A DNA stretch of 64,000 bases from Haladaptatus sp. DYF46 (GTDB lineage Archaea > Halobacteriota > Halobacteria > Halobacteriales > Haladaptataceae), in the NCBI RefSeq assembly GCF_021083305.1, contig NZ_JAJFAY010000001.1, positions 1,922,001 through 1,986,000 on the forward strand. The letters are read 5' to 3'. Position 1 is the stretch's first letter. The number at the start of each line of letters is the position of its first letter. A program made the translations under genes and the position numbers. The notes beneath the pieces were generated by a model, which worked only from the letters and a program-made list of their open reading frames with translations, was not told the origin of the DNA and did not search any database. Positions 24,212 through 33,909 of this stretch are shown here, one piece after another.

Positions 24212-26185
24212 ATGCGACGCGCTACAGCACTCATCCTGCTCGTCTGCATCGTTAGCGCGGGGGCGCTTCCCGCGCTCGGTGTGGGTACCAGCGGGCGACA
24301 AACCGATACGGACTCGGCCGACGCGGCCGCGAACAACGCGACGAACGTAACCATCCTCTCCTACAACGACATCCAGACCGCCGCCGCGAAGGACGGCAAT
24401 CTGCCCCGACTCGTCCATCGAATCGACGAGCGACGGGCCGCTCACGACAACCCGACGTTCGTGATGGGGGGCGGTGACGAGTTGTCACCGCACGCGCTCT
24501 CGCCCGTCTCGAAGTGGCACGCGCCGGTCGACGTGTTGAACCGCATCGGCCCGGACGCCGACACCATCGGGAACCACGACCTCGATTACGGCACCGACGA
24601 GTTTGCCAACGCGTCCCGCGCCTCCGACTTCCCGTGGGTCGCTTCGAACCTCGTCAACGAGACGACGGGTGAACCCATCGAGGGAGCGAAACCGTACGAA
24701 GTCGTCGAGAAGGACGGCGTCAAAGTCGGCGTCGTCGGTGCCATCTACCCCGGCGTCGATGGCTCCGTTTCGGAGAACCTCTCGGCGAACGGCATAACCG
24801 CGAAACCGGTCGTTCCCTCGATTCGGAAGTACGAGCGAGTTCTCCGCGAGAAGGAGGACGTGGACGTGATGGTCGTTCTGCTCCACGAAGGGACGAACGG
24901 GGCCGAGACGGTCGCAAAGCGGACCGACACCGACGTCGTGCTGACGGGGCACGACGAGGTCGTCTATCGGCCCCGCGTCGTGGACGGAACCATCATCAGC
25001 GAGACCAGAGCGCGCGCCGAGTTCCTGAGCGAGATCAACCTCACCGTCGAGGACGGCGACGTCGTCGCCGCGAACGGCCGGTTGCTGAACATCACCGACT
25101 CGACGCCGAAGAATGAGACCGCCTCGGACATCATCAACGGCTATCGCGCCGAGGTCGACCTCGACTCGACCATCGCGTACTCGGAGACGCCGCTCGACGC
25201 TCGGTTCGCGACCAACTATCACCGCGAGAGCAACTACGGGGACCTCGTCACCGACGCGATGCGCGCGAGAACGGGCGCCGACGTCGCCATCACCAACGCC
25301 GGTGGCATCCGGTCGGACGGCGTCTACGGCCCCGGAAACATCACGGGCGGCGACGTGTTCAACACGCTCCCGTTCGGAAACACCGTCGTCACCGTCGAAC
25401 TCACGGGCAGCGAACTGGAGGAGACGCTCGCGAGTCAGATTACGACGTTGGAGAGCGAGGCCGGACAGCAGTACGGTGCGGAGATGTCGATGCAGGTCAG
25501 CGGCGTCGGGTTCGAGTGGGTCGGCCACGAGGGACGCGATCACATTCGGGACGTGACCGTGAACGGCGAACCCGTCGACCCGAACGCGACGTACGAAGTC
25601 GCCGTGAACAGTTTCATGAAGGGCGGCGGAGACGGCTACCCGCTCGTTGACAAACCGGTCGTTCAGCGAACGGATGAACTGATTTCGACGGTCGTCGTGG
25701 ATTATCTGAAGGAGAGAGGACGAATAGCGCCGACGACCGAGGGCCGGATTCAGCGGGTGGACACCACCCTCGATGACGCCTCGGTTCGCCTCGACGAACA
25801 CGGGAAGGTCGTCATGCGCTTCGATGCACCGGAGGACTACGACGGAACCGTCGCGGACTCGTTCGTGATATCGACGCCCGACGACCGCACCGTCGCGGCC
25901 GAGAAGGTCACGTACGACGCCGAGGAGAGAACCCTCGCAGTTCGCTTCGACGACGCCGAACTCGCGGCGCTCCTCGGATGCGAGCGAACGGCGGACCTCG
26001 ATCTCTACGGAAGTTATAGTTCCTCGAAGTACGACCAAGTTTACTTCAATCACTCGCGGTTGAACGCCGACGTGACCGCGACGCTCGGCACCAACGGAGA
26101 ACAGCAGGCGGCGAACGAGACGAACGAGACGAACGAGACGAACGACGCGAATCGGCGCACCGTGCCGTCGATGGCGGCCGCGTAA
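24212..26185 (+). CDS. Secreted 5'-nucleotidase / 2',3'-cyclic phosphodiesterase (UshA type)
   Basis: 657 aa. A Sec signal peptide (LILLVCIVSAGALPALGVG) is followed by the calcineurin-like phosphoesterase domain: TILSYNDIQ, GGGDELSPH, IGNHDLDYG and LLHEGTNG (metal ligands). The 5'-nucleotidase C-terminal domain has ITNAGGIRSDGVYGPGNITG and FMKGGGDGYPL. Many NxT/S sequons and a C-terminal run of repeated Asn-Glu-Thr suggest an N-glycosylated surface enzyme that scavenges phosphate and nucleosides. The canonical first metal motif DxH is replaced by YNDIQ, so metal binding at that site may be altered. Confidence 0.88.
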   Translation: MRRATALILLVCIVSAGALPALGVGTSGRQTDTDSADAAANNATNVTILSYNDIQTAAAKDGNLPRLVHRIDERRAAHDNPTFVMGGGDELSPHALSPVSKWHAPVDVLNRIGPDADTIGNHDLDYGTDEFANASRASDFPWVASNLVNETTGEPIEGAKPYEVVEKDGVKVGVVGAIYPGVDGSVSENLSANGITAKPVVPSIRKYERVLREKEDVDVMVVLLHEGTNGAETVAKRTDTDVVLTGHDEVVYRPRVVDGTIISETRARAEFLSEINLTVEDGDVVAANGRLLNITDSTPKNETASDIINGYRAEVDLDSTIAYSETPLDARFATNYHRESNYGDLVTDAMRARTGADVAITNAGGIRSDGVYGPGNITGGDVFNTLPFGNTVVTVELTGSELEETLASQITTLESEAGQQYGAEMSMQVSGVGFEWVGHEGRDHIRDVTVNGEPVDPNATYEVAVNSFMKGGGDGYPLVDKPVVQRTDELISTVVVDYLKERGRIAPTTEGRIQRVDTTLDDASVRLDEHGKVVMRFDAPEDYDGTVADSFVISTPDDRTVAAEKVTYDAEERTLAVRFDDAELAALLGCERTADLDLYGSYSSSKYDQVYFNHSRLNADVTATLGTNGEQQAANETNETNETNDANRRTVPSMAAA

Positions 26186-26215
26186 TCGCGTTTCGAAACC
26201 GTCCCTTTTCGCGGG

Positions 26216-27385
26216 TCAGTCCCCGAGGTCGAACATCTCGGCGGCCTGTTCCATGTCCTTGTCGCCGCGTCCGCTCAGGTTGATCAGAATCACGTCGTCC
26301 TCGTCGCGCTCCTCCGCGAGCTGCTTCGCCAGCGCGAGGGCGTGGCTGGATTCGAGCGCTGGGATGATTCCCTCCGACTCGCTCAGTTCGCGGAACGCGG
26401 CGAGGGCCTCGTCGTCGGTGACGCCGGTGTACTCACAGCGGCCGGTTTCGCGGAACCGGGCGTGTTCCGGGCCGACGCCGGGATAGTCGAGGCCCGCCGA
26501 GACGGAGTGGACCTCCACGTCGTCGTTCAGGATGCGGGTTCGCATCCCGTGGAGGATGTCGGTCTTTCCGTTCGCCAGCGGGGCCGCGTGACGGGTCGAA
26601 TCCGACCCGTCGCCGCCGCCCTCCGCGCCGTAGAGTTCCACGGGGTCGTCGCGGAACGCGTGAAAGAGGCCGATTGCGTTCGACCCGCCGCCGACGCACG
26701 CGACGGCCGCGTCCGGCAGGCTTCCGGTCTCCTCCTGAATCTGGCGTCGCGCTTCCACGCCGATGACGGACTGGAAGTCGCGGACCATCCGGGGGAACGG
26801 GTCGGGGCCGACGACGCTGCCGACGAGGTAGTGGGTGTCGTCCACGTTGTGCGCGAAGTCCTCCAACGCGGCGTCGACAGCATCGGCCAACCCGGAGTCG
26901 CCGCGGGTGACTTCGTTCACCTCCGCGCCCATCAGACGCATGCGGAAGACGTTCATCTTCTGGCGCTCCACGTCCTTTTTCCCCATGTAAATCTCGGTGG
27001 GGATGTCGAGGAGCGCGCCGACCATCGCGGTGGCGGTGCCGTGTTGACCCGCACCGGTTTCGGCGATGAGTCGGTCCTTCCCCGCCTGCTTCGCTAACAG
27101 GGCCTGTCCGAGACAGTTGTTGATCTTGTGTGCGCCGCCGTGGAGCAAGTCCTCCCGCTTCAGGTAGATTTGCGCGCCGTACGCCTCGGAGAGTCGTTCC
27201 GCGTGATAGAGCGGTGTCGGCCGTCCCGCGAAGGATTCGAGCAACTTTCCGAACTCGCGCTGGAACTTTTCGGTCCCCGAGATTTCGTCGTAGGCCCGTG
27301 CCAACCCTTCGAGCGGTTCTTCGAGCGGTTCGGGGACGTGTCGGCCACCGAACGTTCCGAACTCGGTTGAATCCTGCTGTGACAT
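26216..27385 (-). CDS. trpB: Tryptophan synthase beta chain
   Basis: 389 aa from ATG 27385 ([20 protein letters not shown]). PLP lysine K87 is in [35 protein letters not shown] and [12 protein letters not shown] are the TrpB signatures. It condenses indole and serine to tryptophan. The [20 protein letters not shown] segment is of the TrpA-interacting TrpB1 class. No trpA, trpC or other trp gene is adjacent here, so this may be a second or relocated copy. Confidence 0.93.
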   Translation of the reverse strand: MSQQDSTEFGTFGGRHVPEPLEEPLEGLARAYDEISGTEKFQREFGKLLESFAGRPTPLYHAERLSEAYGAQIYLKREDLLHGGAHKINNCLGQALLAKQAGKDRLIAETGAGQHGTATAMVGALLDIPTEIYMGKKDVERQKMNVFRMRLMGAEVNEVTRGDSGLADAVDAALEDFAHNVDDTHYLVGSVVGPDPFPRMVRDFQSVIGVEARRQIQEETGSLPDAAVACVGGGSNAIGLFHAFRDDPVELYGAEGGGDGSDSTRHAAPLANGKTDILHGMRTRILNDDVEVHSVSAGLDYPGVGPEHARFRETGRCEYTGVTDDEALAAFRELSESEGIIPALESSHALALAKQLAEERDEDDVILINLSGRGDKDMEQAAEMFDLGD

Positions 27386-27473
27386 GGGAGAAGGATACCC
27401 GCCCCATGAACATAAGTCTACTCCAATGGACATAAAAACTCACTAATGGACAGATGTGTTCCACTCGGGAGCG

Positions 27474-28979
27474 CTATTCCTTCTGGAGGTCACGAACGGC
27501 GGGGCCGCCGAGAAGTGTCCCGTCGTAATCGAAGCGCGACCCGTGGCACGGGCAGTCCCACGACTTCTCCGCGTCGTTCCACGCGACGACGCACTTCAGG
27601 TGTGGACAGACCGCGGAGACGCGGTGACGTTCCCCGCCGTCATCCCGGTATTCGGCGACGGGTGTGCCGTCCTCACGGACGACCCGTGCCTCGCCCCGGG
27701 CGAGCGATGCTCCCGCTTTACTCGGTTTCGACACCCAATCCTCGACGAAGCGTTTTCCGACGTTCGCGTTCTCCCCGGCGAGCGAGGGAAGGTCCGACAG
27801 CGGCGGCAATCGCCCCGGGTCGAACGCATCGGCCCATTCGCTTCCATCGCCCGCGATTTCCTCGGCGAGGACACGACCCGCCGCGATACCGCCCGACATT
27901 CCCCACCCGCCGAACCCCGTGGCGACGTAGACGTGCTTCCGCCACGGCGCGGCGCGGCCGACGAATGGCATGCCGTCCACCGAGCGGTAGTCCTGCGTCG
28001 ACCACCGGTAGGCGACCTCCTCGACGTCGAACCGTCGTCTCGCCTCCCGTTCGAGCGCTCGATAGCGGTCCGCGGTCGAACCCCCCTGTCCGGTCTTGTG
28101 ATTCTGCCCGCCGACGAGGAGGAACGACTCGCCCTCCGTCTCGTGTTGCCGGACGGAGAAGTACGGTTCGCCCGACCGGTAGAACATCCCCTCCGGTTTC
28201 GGGTCGCGCGTCCGAACGGCCAGCACGTACGACCGTTTCGGATAGTTTCGAGCGAAGTAGCCGGCGGGGTCCAGTATCGGGAAGTGCGACGCGAGGACGA
28301 CGTCGGTGGCTGTTACCGTTCCACCCTCCGTCTCGACTTCGCACGGAGAACCCGGTCGAACGTCCGTCACTCGCGTCCCTTCGAAGATGTCACAGCCACC
28401 CGCCGCTATTTCCTCCGCCACGCCGAGGAGGTACTTCCGCGGGTGGAACTGCGCTTGGTCGTCGAATCGAACCCCCGCCACCGCGTCCGAAACGGTCGGC
28501 ACTTCTTCGACGAACGACGCGGGAAGGCCGACGCTTCGAGCGGCATCGACCTCCCGCCGCACGTCCTTTCGGTCGTTTTCGTCGGAGACGTACGTGTAGG
28601 CGGGTCGTCGCCGGAAATCACAGTCGATAGTCGTCGCCCGTTCGGCGACGGTTTCGATGGCCGCCTCGTTGGCGGCCGCGTACTGTCGGGCGCGCTCGCG
28701 CCCGAACCGTGACCGGATCCGGTCGTATTTCAATCCGTGCTGGCTCGTCAGTTTGGCCGTCGTCCGCGCCGTGACGCCCGAACAGACACGGTCGGCTTCG
28801 AGGACGGCAACCGTCTTTTCCGAATCCATCAGCTCCGCGGCGGTGGAGAGGCCGGCGATACCGCCGCCGACGATCGCGACGTCGACGTCGACGCCGGTTT
28901 CGAGCGAACCGTAGTCGGTTTCCTCCGTCGTCTCCAGCCAAAGCGATGCGCCTTCACCCGGCAAGTCGTTCGCGTTCAT
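27474..28979 (-). CDS. FAD-dependent oxidoreductase with C-terminal Rieske domain
   Basis: 501 aa. The N-terminal DAO-type fold has VDVAIVGGGIAGLSTAAEL (dinucleotide-binding GxGxxG) and ends with YVATGFGGWGMSGGIAAGRV. The last 100 residues are a Rieske [2Fe-2S] domain with C458-P-H460 and C476-PC-H479 ligands. This glycine-oxidase-like plus Rieske fusion is a recurrent family; it probably oxidises an amine and passes electrons through the cluster. Substrate unknown. It is a single gene on the minus strand. Confidence 0.88.
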   Translation of the reverse strand: MNANDLPGEGASLWLETTEETDYGSLETGVDVDVAIVGGGIAGLSTAAELMDSEKTVAVLEADRVCSGVTARTTAKLTSQHGLKYDRIRSRFGRERARQYAAANEAAIETVAERATTIDCDFRRRPAYTYVSDENDRKDVRREVDAARSVGLPASFVEEVPTVSDAVAGVRFDDQAQFHPRKYLLGVAEEIAAGGCDIFEGTRVTDVRPGSPCEVETEGGTVTATDVVLASHFPILDPAGYFARNYPKRSYVLAVRTRDPKPEGMFYRSGEPYFSVRQHETEGESFLLVGGQNHKTGQGGSTADRYRALEREARRRFDVEEVAYRWSTQDYRSVDGMPFVGRAAPWRKHVYVATGFGGWGMSGGIAAGRVLAEEIAGDGSEWADAFDPGRLPPLSDLPSLAGENANVGKRFVEDWVSKPSKAGASLARGEARVVREDGTPVAEYRDDGGERHRVSAVCPHLKCVVAWNDAEKSWDCPCHGSRFDYDGTLLGGPAVRDLQKE

Positions 28980-29035
28980 TGAAACCCCGGGCTGGATTCG
29001 ATAGTCGTCGAAATAAGAGAGGTGGCCGTCCGGAG

Positions 29036-30661
29036 TTACTGCATGTAGCCGAGGTCCGCCAACCGCTCTTCGACGTCCGCGTCATCCTCCATCGAGACGG
29101 AGTCGTCCTCATCGTAGGCGGGGTAAGACTGCGCGCCGGCGTCCTCGACTATCGGGATGACGTTGCCGTCCATCCGGTCGCTGTACGGGATTCCGAGCGC
29201 GGACATGACCGTCGGGGCGACGTCGAAGAGGTGCGCTTTGGTCGGCATCGAATCCGCGTCGATTCCCTCCCCCTTCGCGGCGACGATACCTTCGAGTTTG
29301 TGATTCCACGGTTCGGTCGGCGGCGCGAAGTAGTCGCCGAGCAGTTGTGCCGAGAGGAACTGTCCCATCTCGTTCGGAATCGTCACGATGTCCGGCGCGT
29401 TGTCCGCGTTCTTCCCGTGGAAGTACGTCTCGCGCGGCGCGACTTCCCCGAATATGGGTTCGCCGTCCGGGGTTTCGACCCCGCTGAGTTTCTCGATGAG
29501 GTCGTCACGAACCTCGTCGTACCGGTCCGGCGGAACGATGCCGTTCGGTTCGCGCCCTTGGAGGTTGATCCGCACGCCGAGTTCGGTTCGGGCGCGCATG
29601 TATGCGGCCGACTTCGGGAAGTCGACCTGCTCGTTCGCCGTCCGCGCCACGTTCTTCGGCGCGTACTGCTTCGCGATTTCCGCGAGTCCGACCTTCTCCA
29701 ATCCGGTTCGAATCCGGTGGGCGGTGAAACCGAACTGGGCCGCCTTCGCGGCCATCCGTTCGAGCGTGTTCGGTTCCCACGTCTTCGTCTCCTTCCCCTC
29801 GCGAAGTTCGTCCTGAATCGGGTTCCACGACGGCATTCCGCGGCCCCCCTTTCGAGCCTTCACGTAGCCCTCGTCGCGGAGGAACTCGTTGACGCGGAAC
29901 TCGTACTTCTCGTACGGTCCCATCCCGTGGTCGCTCGCGATGAAGACGGTGTCCGGGTCGCACTCTTCGAGGAGTTTGCCGACCTGTCTGTCCGTCTCCT
30001 CGTAGACGGTCTTTACCTTGTCCCAGTCGCCGTCGAACTCGTGGAAGACGGTGTCGGGCTTTTGGAACTGGACGAAGCCGAAATCGGGTTCGTGTTTGTC
30101 GGCCAGATAGCGAAACGCCTCGCCGCGCATTCGAACGAGACTCGTGTACTCGTCCATCTTCTGTGCGTCCGTGTAGTCGGATTCCTCGCGGGAGTAGGTC
30201 GGGTAGACGCGGTACTCGCCGATGGCGTCGCGCACCTCGTCCAACAGTCCCTCGGGATGACAGCGTGGGTCCTCGGGGCCGATGAACCCGGGGATGAGCG
30301 CTCCGTCGATTTCGTCCGGAGGGTGCGTGACGGGGACGTTCACGACGACGCTCGTGAGGTCGTGTTTGTCCAACAGCGTCCAGATGGCGTGTTCCTCGAC
30401 GTCACTGCCGCTGACGACGTGAAAGTCGTATCCGTCGTAGGCGACGAACCCACAGACGCCGTGTTTCCCGGGGTTGACCCCGGTGTACAGCGACGGCCAC
30501 GCGCTCGGCGTCCACGGCGGCATCTGTGATTCCAGCGGTGCGGCAACCCCGCCATCGCAGATAGAGCGGATATTCGGGATACCGTCGTCTTCGTACAGGC
30601 GCTCGAAAACGGGCAAGCATCCGGCGTCGATTCCGATGAGAAGAACGTCTACGTTGCTCAT
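29036..30661 (-). CDS. Type I phosphodiesterase / nucleotide pyrophosphatase family
   Basis: 541 aa of the alkaline phosphatase superfamily. VDVLLIGIDAGCLPVFERLY gives the first metal Asp. The segment PPWTPSAWPSLYTGVNPGKH holds the nucleophile Thr/Ser, and TVFIASDHGMGPYEKYEFRV gives the later metal ligands. The C-terminal part includes HLFDVAPTVMSALGIPYSDRMDG cut by family-typical loops. It hydrolyses phosphodiesters or pyrophosphates of nucleotides or lipids. The start overlaps the stop of a 32-codon ORF (ATGA), implying translational coupling. Confidence 0.85.
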   Translation of the reverse strand: MSNVDVLLIGIDAGCLPVFERLYEDDGIPNIRSICDGGVAAPLESQMPPWTPSAWPSLYTGVNPGKHGVCGFVAYDGYDFHVVSGSDVEEHAIWTLLDKHDLTSVVVNVPVTHPPDEIDGALIPGFIGPEDPRCHPEGLLDEVRDAIGEYRVYPTYSREESDYTDAQKMDEYTSLVRMRGEAFRYLADKHEPDFGFVQFQKPDTVFHEFDGDWDKVKTVYEETDRQVGKLLEECDPDTVFIASDHGMGPYEKYEFRVNEFLRDEGYVKARKGGRGMPSWNPIQDELREGKETKTWEPNTLERMAAKAAQFGFTAHRIRTGLEKVGLAEIAKQYAPKNVARTANEQVDFPKSAAYMRARTELGVRINLQGREPNGIVPPDRYDEVRDDLIEKLSGVETPDGEPIFGEVAPRETYFHGKNADNAPDIVTIPNEMGQFLSAQLLGDYFAPPTEPWNHKLEGIVAAKGEGIDADSMPTKAHLFDVAPTVMSALGIPYSDRMDGNVIPIVEDAGAQSYPAYDEDDSVSMEDDADVEERLADLGYMQ

Positions 30662-30756
30662 TTTTCATCACCCAGGCAGTAGTTTGGACCCGCGGCTTTC
30701 GTTTCGTTCGCCAAGCAAGGGGTGTCATCTTGCAGTGCGACGGTCGCCAGACTCAT
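30658..30756 (-). CDS. 32-aa micro-ORF coupled to the phosphodiesterase
   Basis: ATG 30756 to TGA ending 30658, whose last bases overlap the phosphodiesterase ATG. The peptide starts MSLATVALQDDTPC and has two Cys residues, ending YCLGDEK. An AATAAAAT box lies about 25-30 bases upstream on the minus strand, so this ORF would be the first translated frame of the message. It may be a short protein or a coupling/leader ORF. No homology is known to me. Confidence 0.5.
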   Translation of the reverse strand: MSLATVALQDDTPCLANETKAAGPNYCLGDEK

Positions 30757-30817
30757 TGGAGGCACCTACACTCTCTAATCATTTTATTATGTTACTCTTA
30801 AACCGGACAGCCGATCG

Positions 30818-32242
30818 TTATTCGCCTTTACCGTCGGCAACCGTCCCGGCGGGGTCGTCGATAACCGTGCGCTTCCACGTACCGCGAGTGAACCAGAGTG
30901 CGGCGACGAAGGCACCGATTATATTTCCGCAGGCCATGCCTACCCAGACGCCAGTCGGCCCCATATCGCGGACGAACGCGAGGAAGTACACCGCCGGGAC
31001 CCGGCCCAGCCAGAGGGTTATCATCGAAAAGGCCATCGCCAGTTTCGTGTTCCCCGCGCCGCGGTACGCGCCGAGGAGGACCTGTAAAACCGCCATGAAC
31101 GCGAACTCGGCGGAACGGATCCGAAGATACTCGCTGCCGAGTCGGATCGTCGTATCCGCCTGCTGGGTCCCCGTCGCCATGAAAACGCCGACTATCGGGC
31201 GTGGGAACAGCAGTGCAACGATTGCAACGATGAGCATCACCCCGGCACCGACCTTCGCCGCGAGCCAAACGGCCCGCTCCGCGCGGTCCGGTTTCCGCGC
31301 CCCCAAGTTCTGCCCGACCATGGTGTTCGTCGCGCGACCCAACCCCATCGCGGGGAGGAAGACGAGCGACGCGAGACGGTTTCCGAGGCCGTAGGCGCTG
31401 ACGACGGGCGGCGCGAACTGGACGACCATCGCGGTCAGCGAGATCATCGCCAGCGAACTCGTGGACTGTTCGAGCGCGCTCGGCGTCCCGATACGGACGA
31501 TTTTCCAGATGAGATCGAAGTCGGGGACCAGATCGTCCGATCGAACGGTCGGCCCCGCGTCGGTGAAAAACAGGACGTACAGGCCGAGAACGCTCGCCAC
31601 GGCGCGTGCCGAGATGGTGGCGAGCGCCGCACCTTGGACGCCCATGCCGTCGAGCGACCCGAAGCCGAAGATGAGCAGCGGGTCAAGGACGACGTTGACG
31701 GCCACGCTGACCATCATGATCCGCATCGGCGTGCGCGTGTTGCCGTATCCACGCATCAGGGACGTGAAGACGAAGAAGCCGAACAGGAACGGCAGTCCGA
31801 GGAAGTACGTCTCCATGTAACGCCGTGCGAGCGGAACGACCTGTAGGGTCGTCGCCCCCTGTGAAGGCATCAACGTGAGCATCGGCTCGGTGAGGAAGTA
31901 CCCGGCGATTCCGAGGAGAACGGCGAGAACGGACACGAACGTAAGGATTTGGCCCGCGACCTTGCCCGCCGACCCCTCGCTGTCCGCACCGGTAAACTGG
32001 GCGACGAGAATGCTCCCTGCCGTCGTAAACCCGCCCGCGACGGAGATGAGGAAGAAGATGAGCGGAAACGCGATACTCATCGCACCGACCGCATCGGACG
32101 ACAGTCGACCCAACCAGAAGGTGTCCGCGACGTTGTACATCACCTGCAACAGTTGAATGACGACTATCGGCCACGCGAGTTCGAACATCGGTCGCACCAG
32201 CCCACCGTCCGTGATAGAGCTGCTGGGCTGTGTGCTGGTCAT
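30818..32242 (-). CDS. MATE family efflux transporter (DinF/NorM type)
   Basis: 474 aa with about 12 hydrophobic helices. The MATE pattern is visible: LAWPIVVIQLLQVMYNVADT, FWLGRLSSDAVGAMSIA, GMGVQGAALATISARAVAS and NTMVGQNLGARKPDRAERA. It exports cationic drugs or metabolites using Na+ or H+. It is monocistronic, with promoter space above 32242. Substrate unknown. Confidence 0.92.
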   Translation of the reverse strand: MTSTQPSSSITDGGLVRPMFELAWPIVVIQLLQVMYNVADTFWLGRLSSDAVGAMSIAFPLIFFLISVAGGFTTAGSILVAQFTGADSEGSAGKVAGQILTFVSVLAVLLGIAGYFLTEPMLTLMPSQGATTLQVVPLARRYMETYFLGLPFLFGFFVFTSLMRGYGNTRTPMRIMMVSVAVNVVLDPLLIFGFGSLDGMGVQGAALATISARAVASVLGLYVLFFTDAGPTVRSDDLVPDFDLIWKIVRIGTPSALEQSTSSLAMISLTAMVVQFAPPVVSAYGLGNRLASLVFLPAMGLGRATNTMVGQNLGARKPDRAERAVWLAAKVGAGVMLIVAIVALLFPRPIVGVFMATGTQQADTTIRLGSEYLRIRSAEFAFMAVLQVLLGAYRGAGNTKLAMAFSMITLWLGRVPAVYFLAFVRDMGPTGVWVGMACGNIIGAFVAALWFTRGTWKRTVIDDPAGTVADGKGE

Positions 32243-32817
32243 CGTACTTTCGAAACGAAATAGGTCCGTTTCAATATTTCGAATCGCAAACGGGTCGGTA
32301 AGATGTGCCGCAATCCGCCCGACGCGTTGGTGGTCGTTCGCTCGTTTCCGTCCCGAGTACGGAACCGTACGCGCTCGAAATCGGCGAATGGCGTGAAACG
32401 TCCCAGCAGCGAGTTAAACGGTTACTAAGCGAGTTTTAACACGTCGTTTCGAGCATCATGATTCCCCGCTCTCCAAACGGGTATCCGATAGAGACGCGGT
32501 TTCGCGGACGGCGTCGCCGTAGGGATCACCGTTTCAACCGTGCGATGGCGCTGGCGGGCGTCGAACCGGAGGCAAAGCGACCCTCCTCGGTCCGAGCCAC
32601 CCATTCGTGGCGGGAAACTTGACGAACGACGGCACACTTTGAGGGATTCCGGACCGCGTATTCTGGAAAGCACTCGAAGGGCATACGCCAACCACAGCGG
32701 CCGAAAAATTAAGTAATTGCCAGCTACGAACCGAGTAGCAACCCCCTGAAGCGCGATATCGACGAGTAGGGACGGCGTTACTTGGGTCCGTTTAGACGCA
32801 CGGGCGTCACAGAGAGC
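32243..32817. other. Large intergenic region without a supported gene
   Basis: About 575 bp. The MATE promoter lies at the left. One minus-strand frame is open across 32425-32991, but it begins inside the tRNA and its composition is not gene-like. Plus-strand frames are short. The right end leads into a tRNA 3'-end copy, so part of this stretch may be decayed mobile DNA. Confidence 0.4.
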
Positions 32818-32837
32818 GGGCGCGACGGGATTTGAAC
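32818..32837 (-). repeat. Duplicate of the tRNA-Arg(CCG) 3' end
   Basis: Plus-strand GGGCGCGACGGGATTTGAAC is identical to 32947-32966, the T-arm/acceptor end of the tRNA. It lies 129 bp downstream of it in the tRNA's own direction. An opposite-orientation fragment (TTCAAAATCCGTCGTGG) occurs near 32891-32907 between them. It resembles an attachment-site duplication. Confidence 0.75.
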
Positions 32838-32945
32838 TACGCCGAGACGTTCCTGCTCGCTGTCGCTCCACGGGCTGCGACTCGTCTACTTCAAAATCCG
32901 TCGTGGAGTTCGGTTCCGACTCACCGTCGTTCGCCGAAACGCGTA

Positions 32946-33018
32946 CGGGCGCGACGGGATTTGAACCCGCGACATCTTGGTCCGGAACCAAGAACTCTGT
33001 CCACTGAGCTACGCGCCC
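32946..33018 (-). tRNA. tRNA-Arg (anticodon CCG)
   Basis: 73 nt on the minus strand. Acceptor GGGCGCG pairs with CGCGCCC, followed by discriminator G. The anticodon stem CTTGG/CCAAG encloses loop TTCCGGA, giving anticodon CCG (decodes CGG). The T arm is CGGG-TTCAAAT-CCCG. A TATA-like AACTAAAG lies about 27 bases upstream on the minus strand. CCA is not encoded. Confidence 0.95.
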
Positions 33019-33163
33019 TCACCCGTTCCTTCGTGCAGAAGGGCTTTAGTTTTGTGACTCCGCCATCCCGGCCACCGCTCCCCGAGAAAGAAACGAACGG
33101 TCGGAAAACGGAATAGAAATCGAGACGTCGGGCGAAGTTCCGAGATGAAAGCGAAGAGCGTCG

Positions 33164-33739
33164 TTACGGCGTTTCGTTCGTCTCGACGCCGATGTCCGCC
33201 TGCGGGTACGCGGTGCAGGAGAGGAAGTACCCATTGTCGAGTTCGTCTTCGCTCAGGGTGTCGTTGTTGCTGTGAACGATGTCGTCGGGTTCCCCGTCGG
33301 CGAGTTTCGCACCACAGGACAGGCACTGACCCTCCCGGCAGGAGTAGGGAAGGTCCCAGCCCTCGTCCTCACCCGCTTCGAGGATGGTTTCGTTGCTGGC
33401 GACTTCGATGGTTTCGCCTTCGTTGACGTACTCGACTTCGAAGTACTCGACTTCGTCCTCCGGGATGGCGGACGGGTCGAAACCCGTATCCTCTTCCTCT
33501 TCACCCTCACCCGCGAGTTCGCCTTCCGCACCGCCGCCGATGGCGACCGCACCGCCACCACCGATGGATCGGTTCATCGGTTCGGGGAAGTCGGTTTCGG
33601 GAACGCTCGCCGCTCGCTGGTCGAGCACTTCTTGGGAGATGTCGTCCGCGATTCGCCACTCTGTACCCTTCGTGTAGTGCAGAGTCACCACGATGAGGGC
33701 GAGTAGTAGCCCGAGTCCCAGACCCAGTTCGTTTACCAT
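33164..33739 (-). CDS. Membrane-anchored plant-type [2Fe-2S] ferredoxin
   Basis: 191 aa from ATG 33739. A single N-terminal transmembrane helix (LGLGLGLLLALIVVTLHY, about 4-22) is followed by a Gly/Glu-rich linker and a ferredoxin fold with ligand motif CREGQCLSCGAKLADG and a fourth Cys in FLSCTAYP. Anchoring a [2Fe-2S] ferredoxin to the membrane suggests electron delivery to a membrane enzyme. The partner is not in the window. Confidence 0.9.
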   Translation of the reverse strand: MVNELGLGLGLLLALIVVTLHYTKGTEWRIADDISQEVLDQRAASVPETDFPEPMNRSIGGGGAVAIGGGAEGELAGEGEEEEDTGFDPSAIPEDEVEYFEVEYVNEGETIEVASNETILEAGEDEGWDLPYSCREGQCLSCGAKLADGEPDDIVHSNNDTLSEDELDNGYFLSCTAYPQADIGVETNETP

Positions 33740-33909
33740 ATGGCGGTGGCTACGGAACGGTGGTTTAACAGCATTGTGATTGACGCGGATGCGTGGCGTC
33801 ACCGAACGGCGTGCATGGGAGAGACGAGTGGGTTGGTCGTGGCATCGGTGGAAGCCGAAGCACATGTCGGACATGCACACTTATATTCGAGGGAGGTGAT
33901 TCTGTACAT

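Noticed and set aside
24485..26053. 522-codon minus-strand frame opposite the 5'-nucleotidase
   Set aside because: The plus strand encodes a recognisable secreted nucleotidase with signal peptide and conserved motifs; the antisense product has none.
32425..32991. 188-codon minus-strand frame next to tRNA-Arg(CCG)
   Set aside because: It begins within the tRNA, is basic and Ser/Arg-rich unlike haloarchaeal proteins, and has no recognisable domain.
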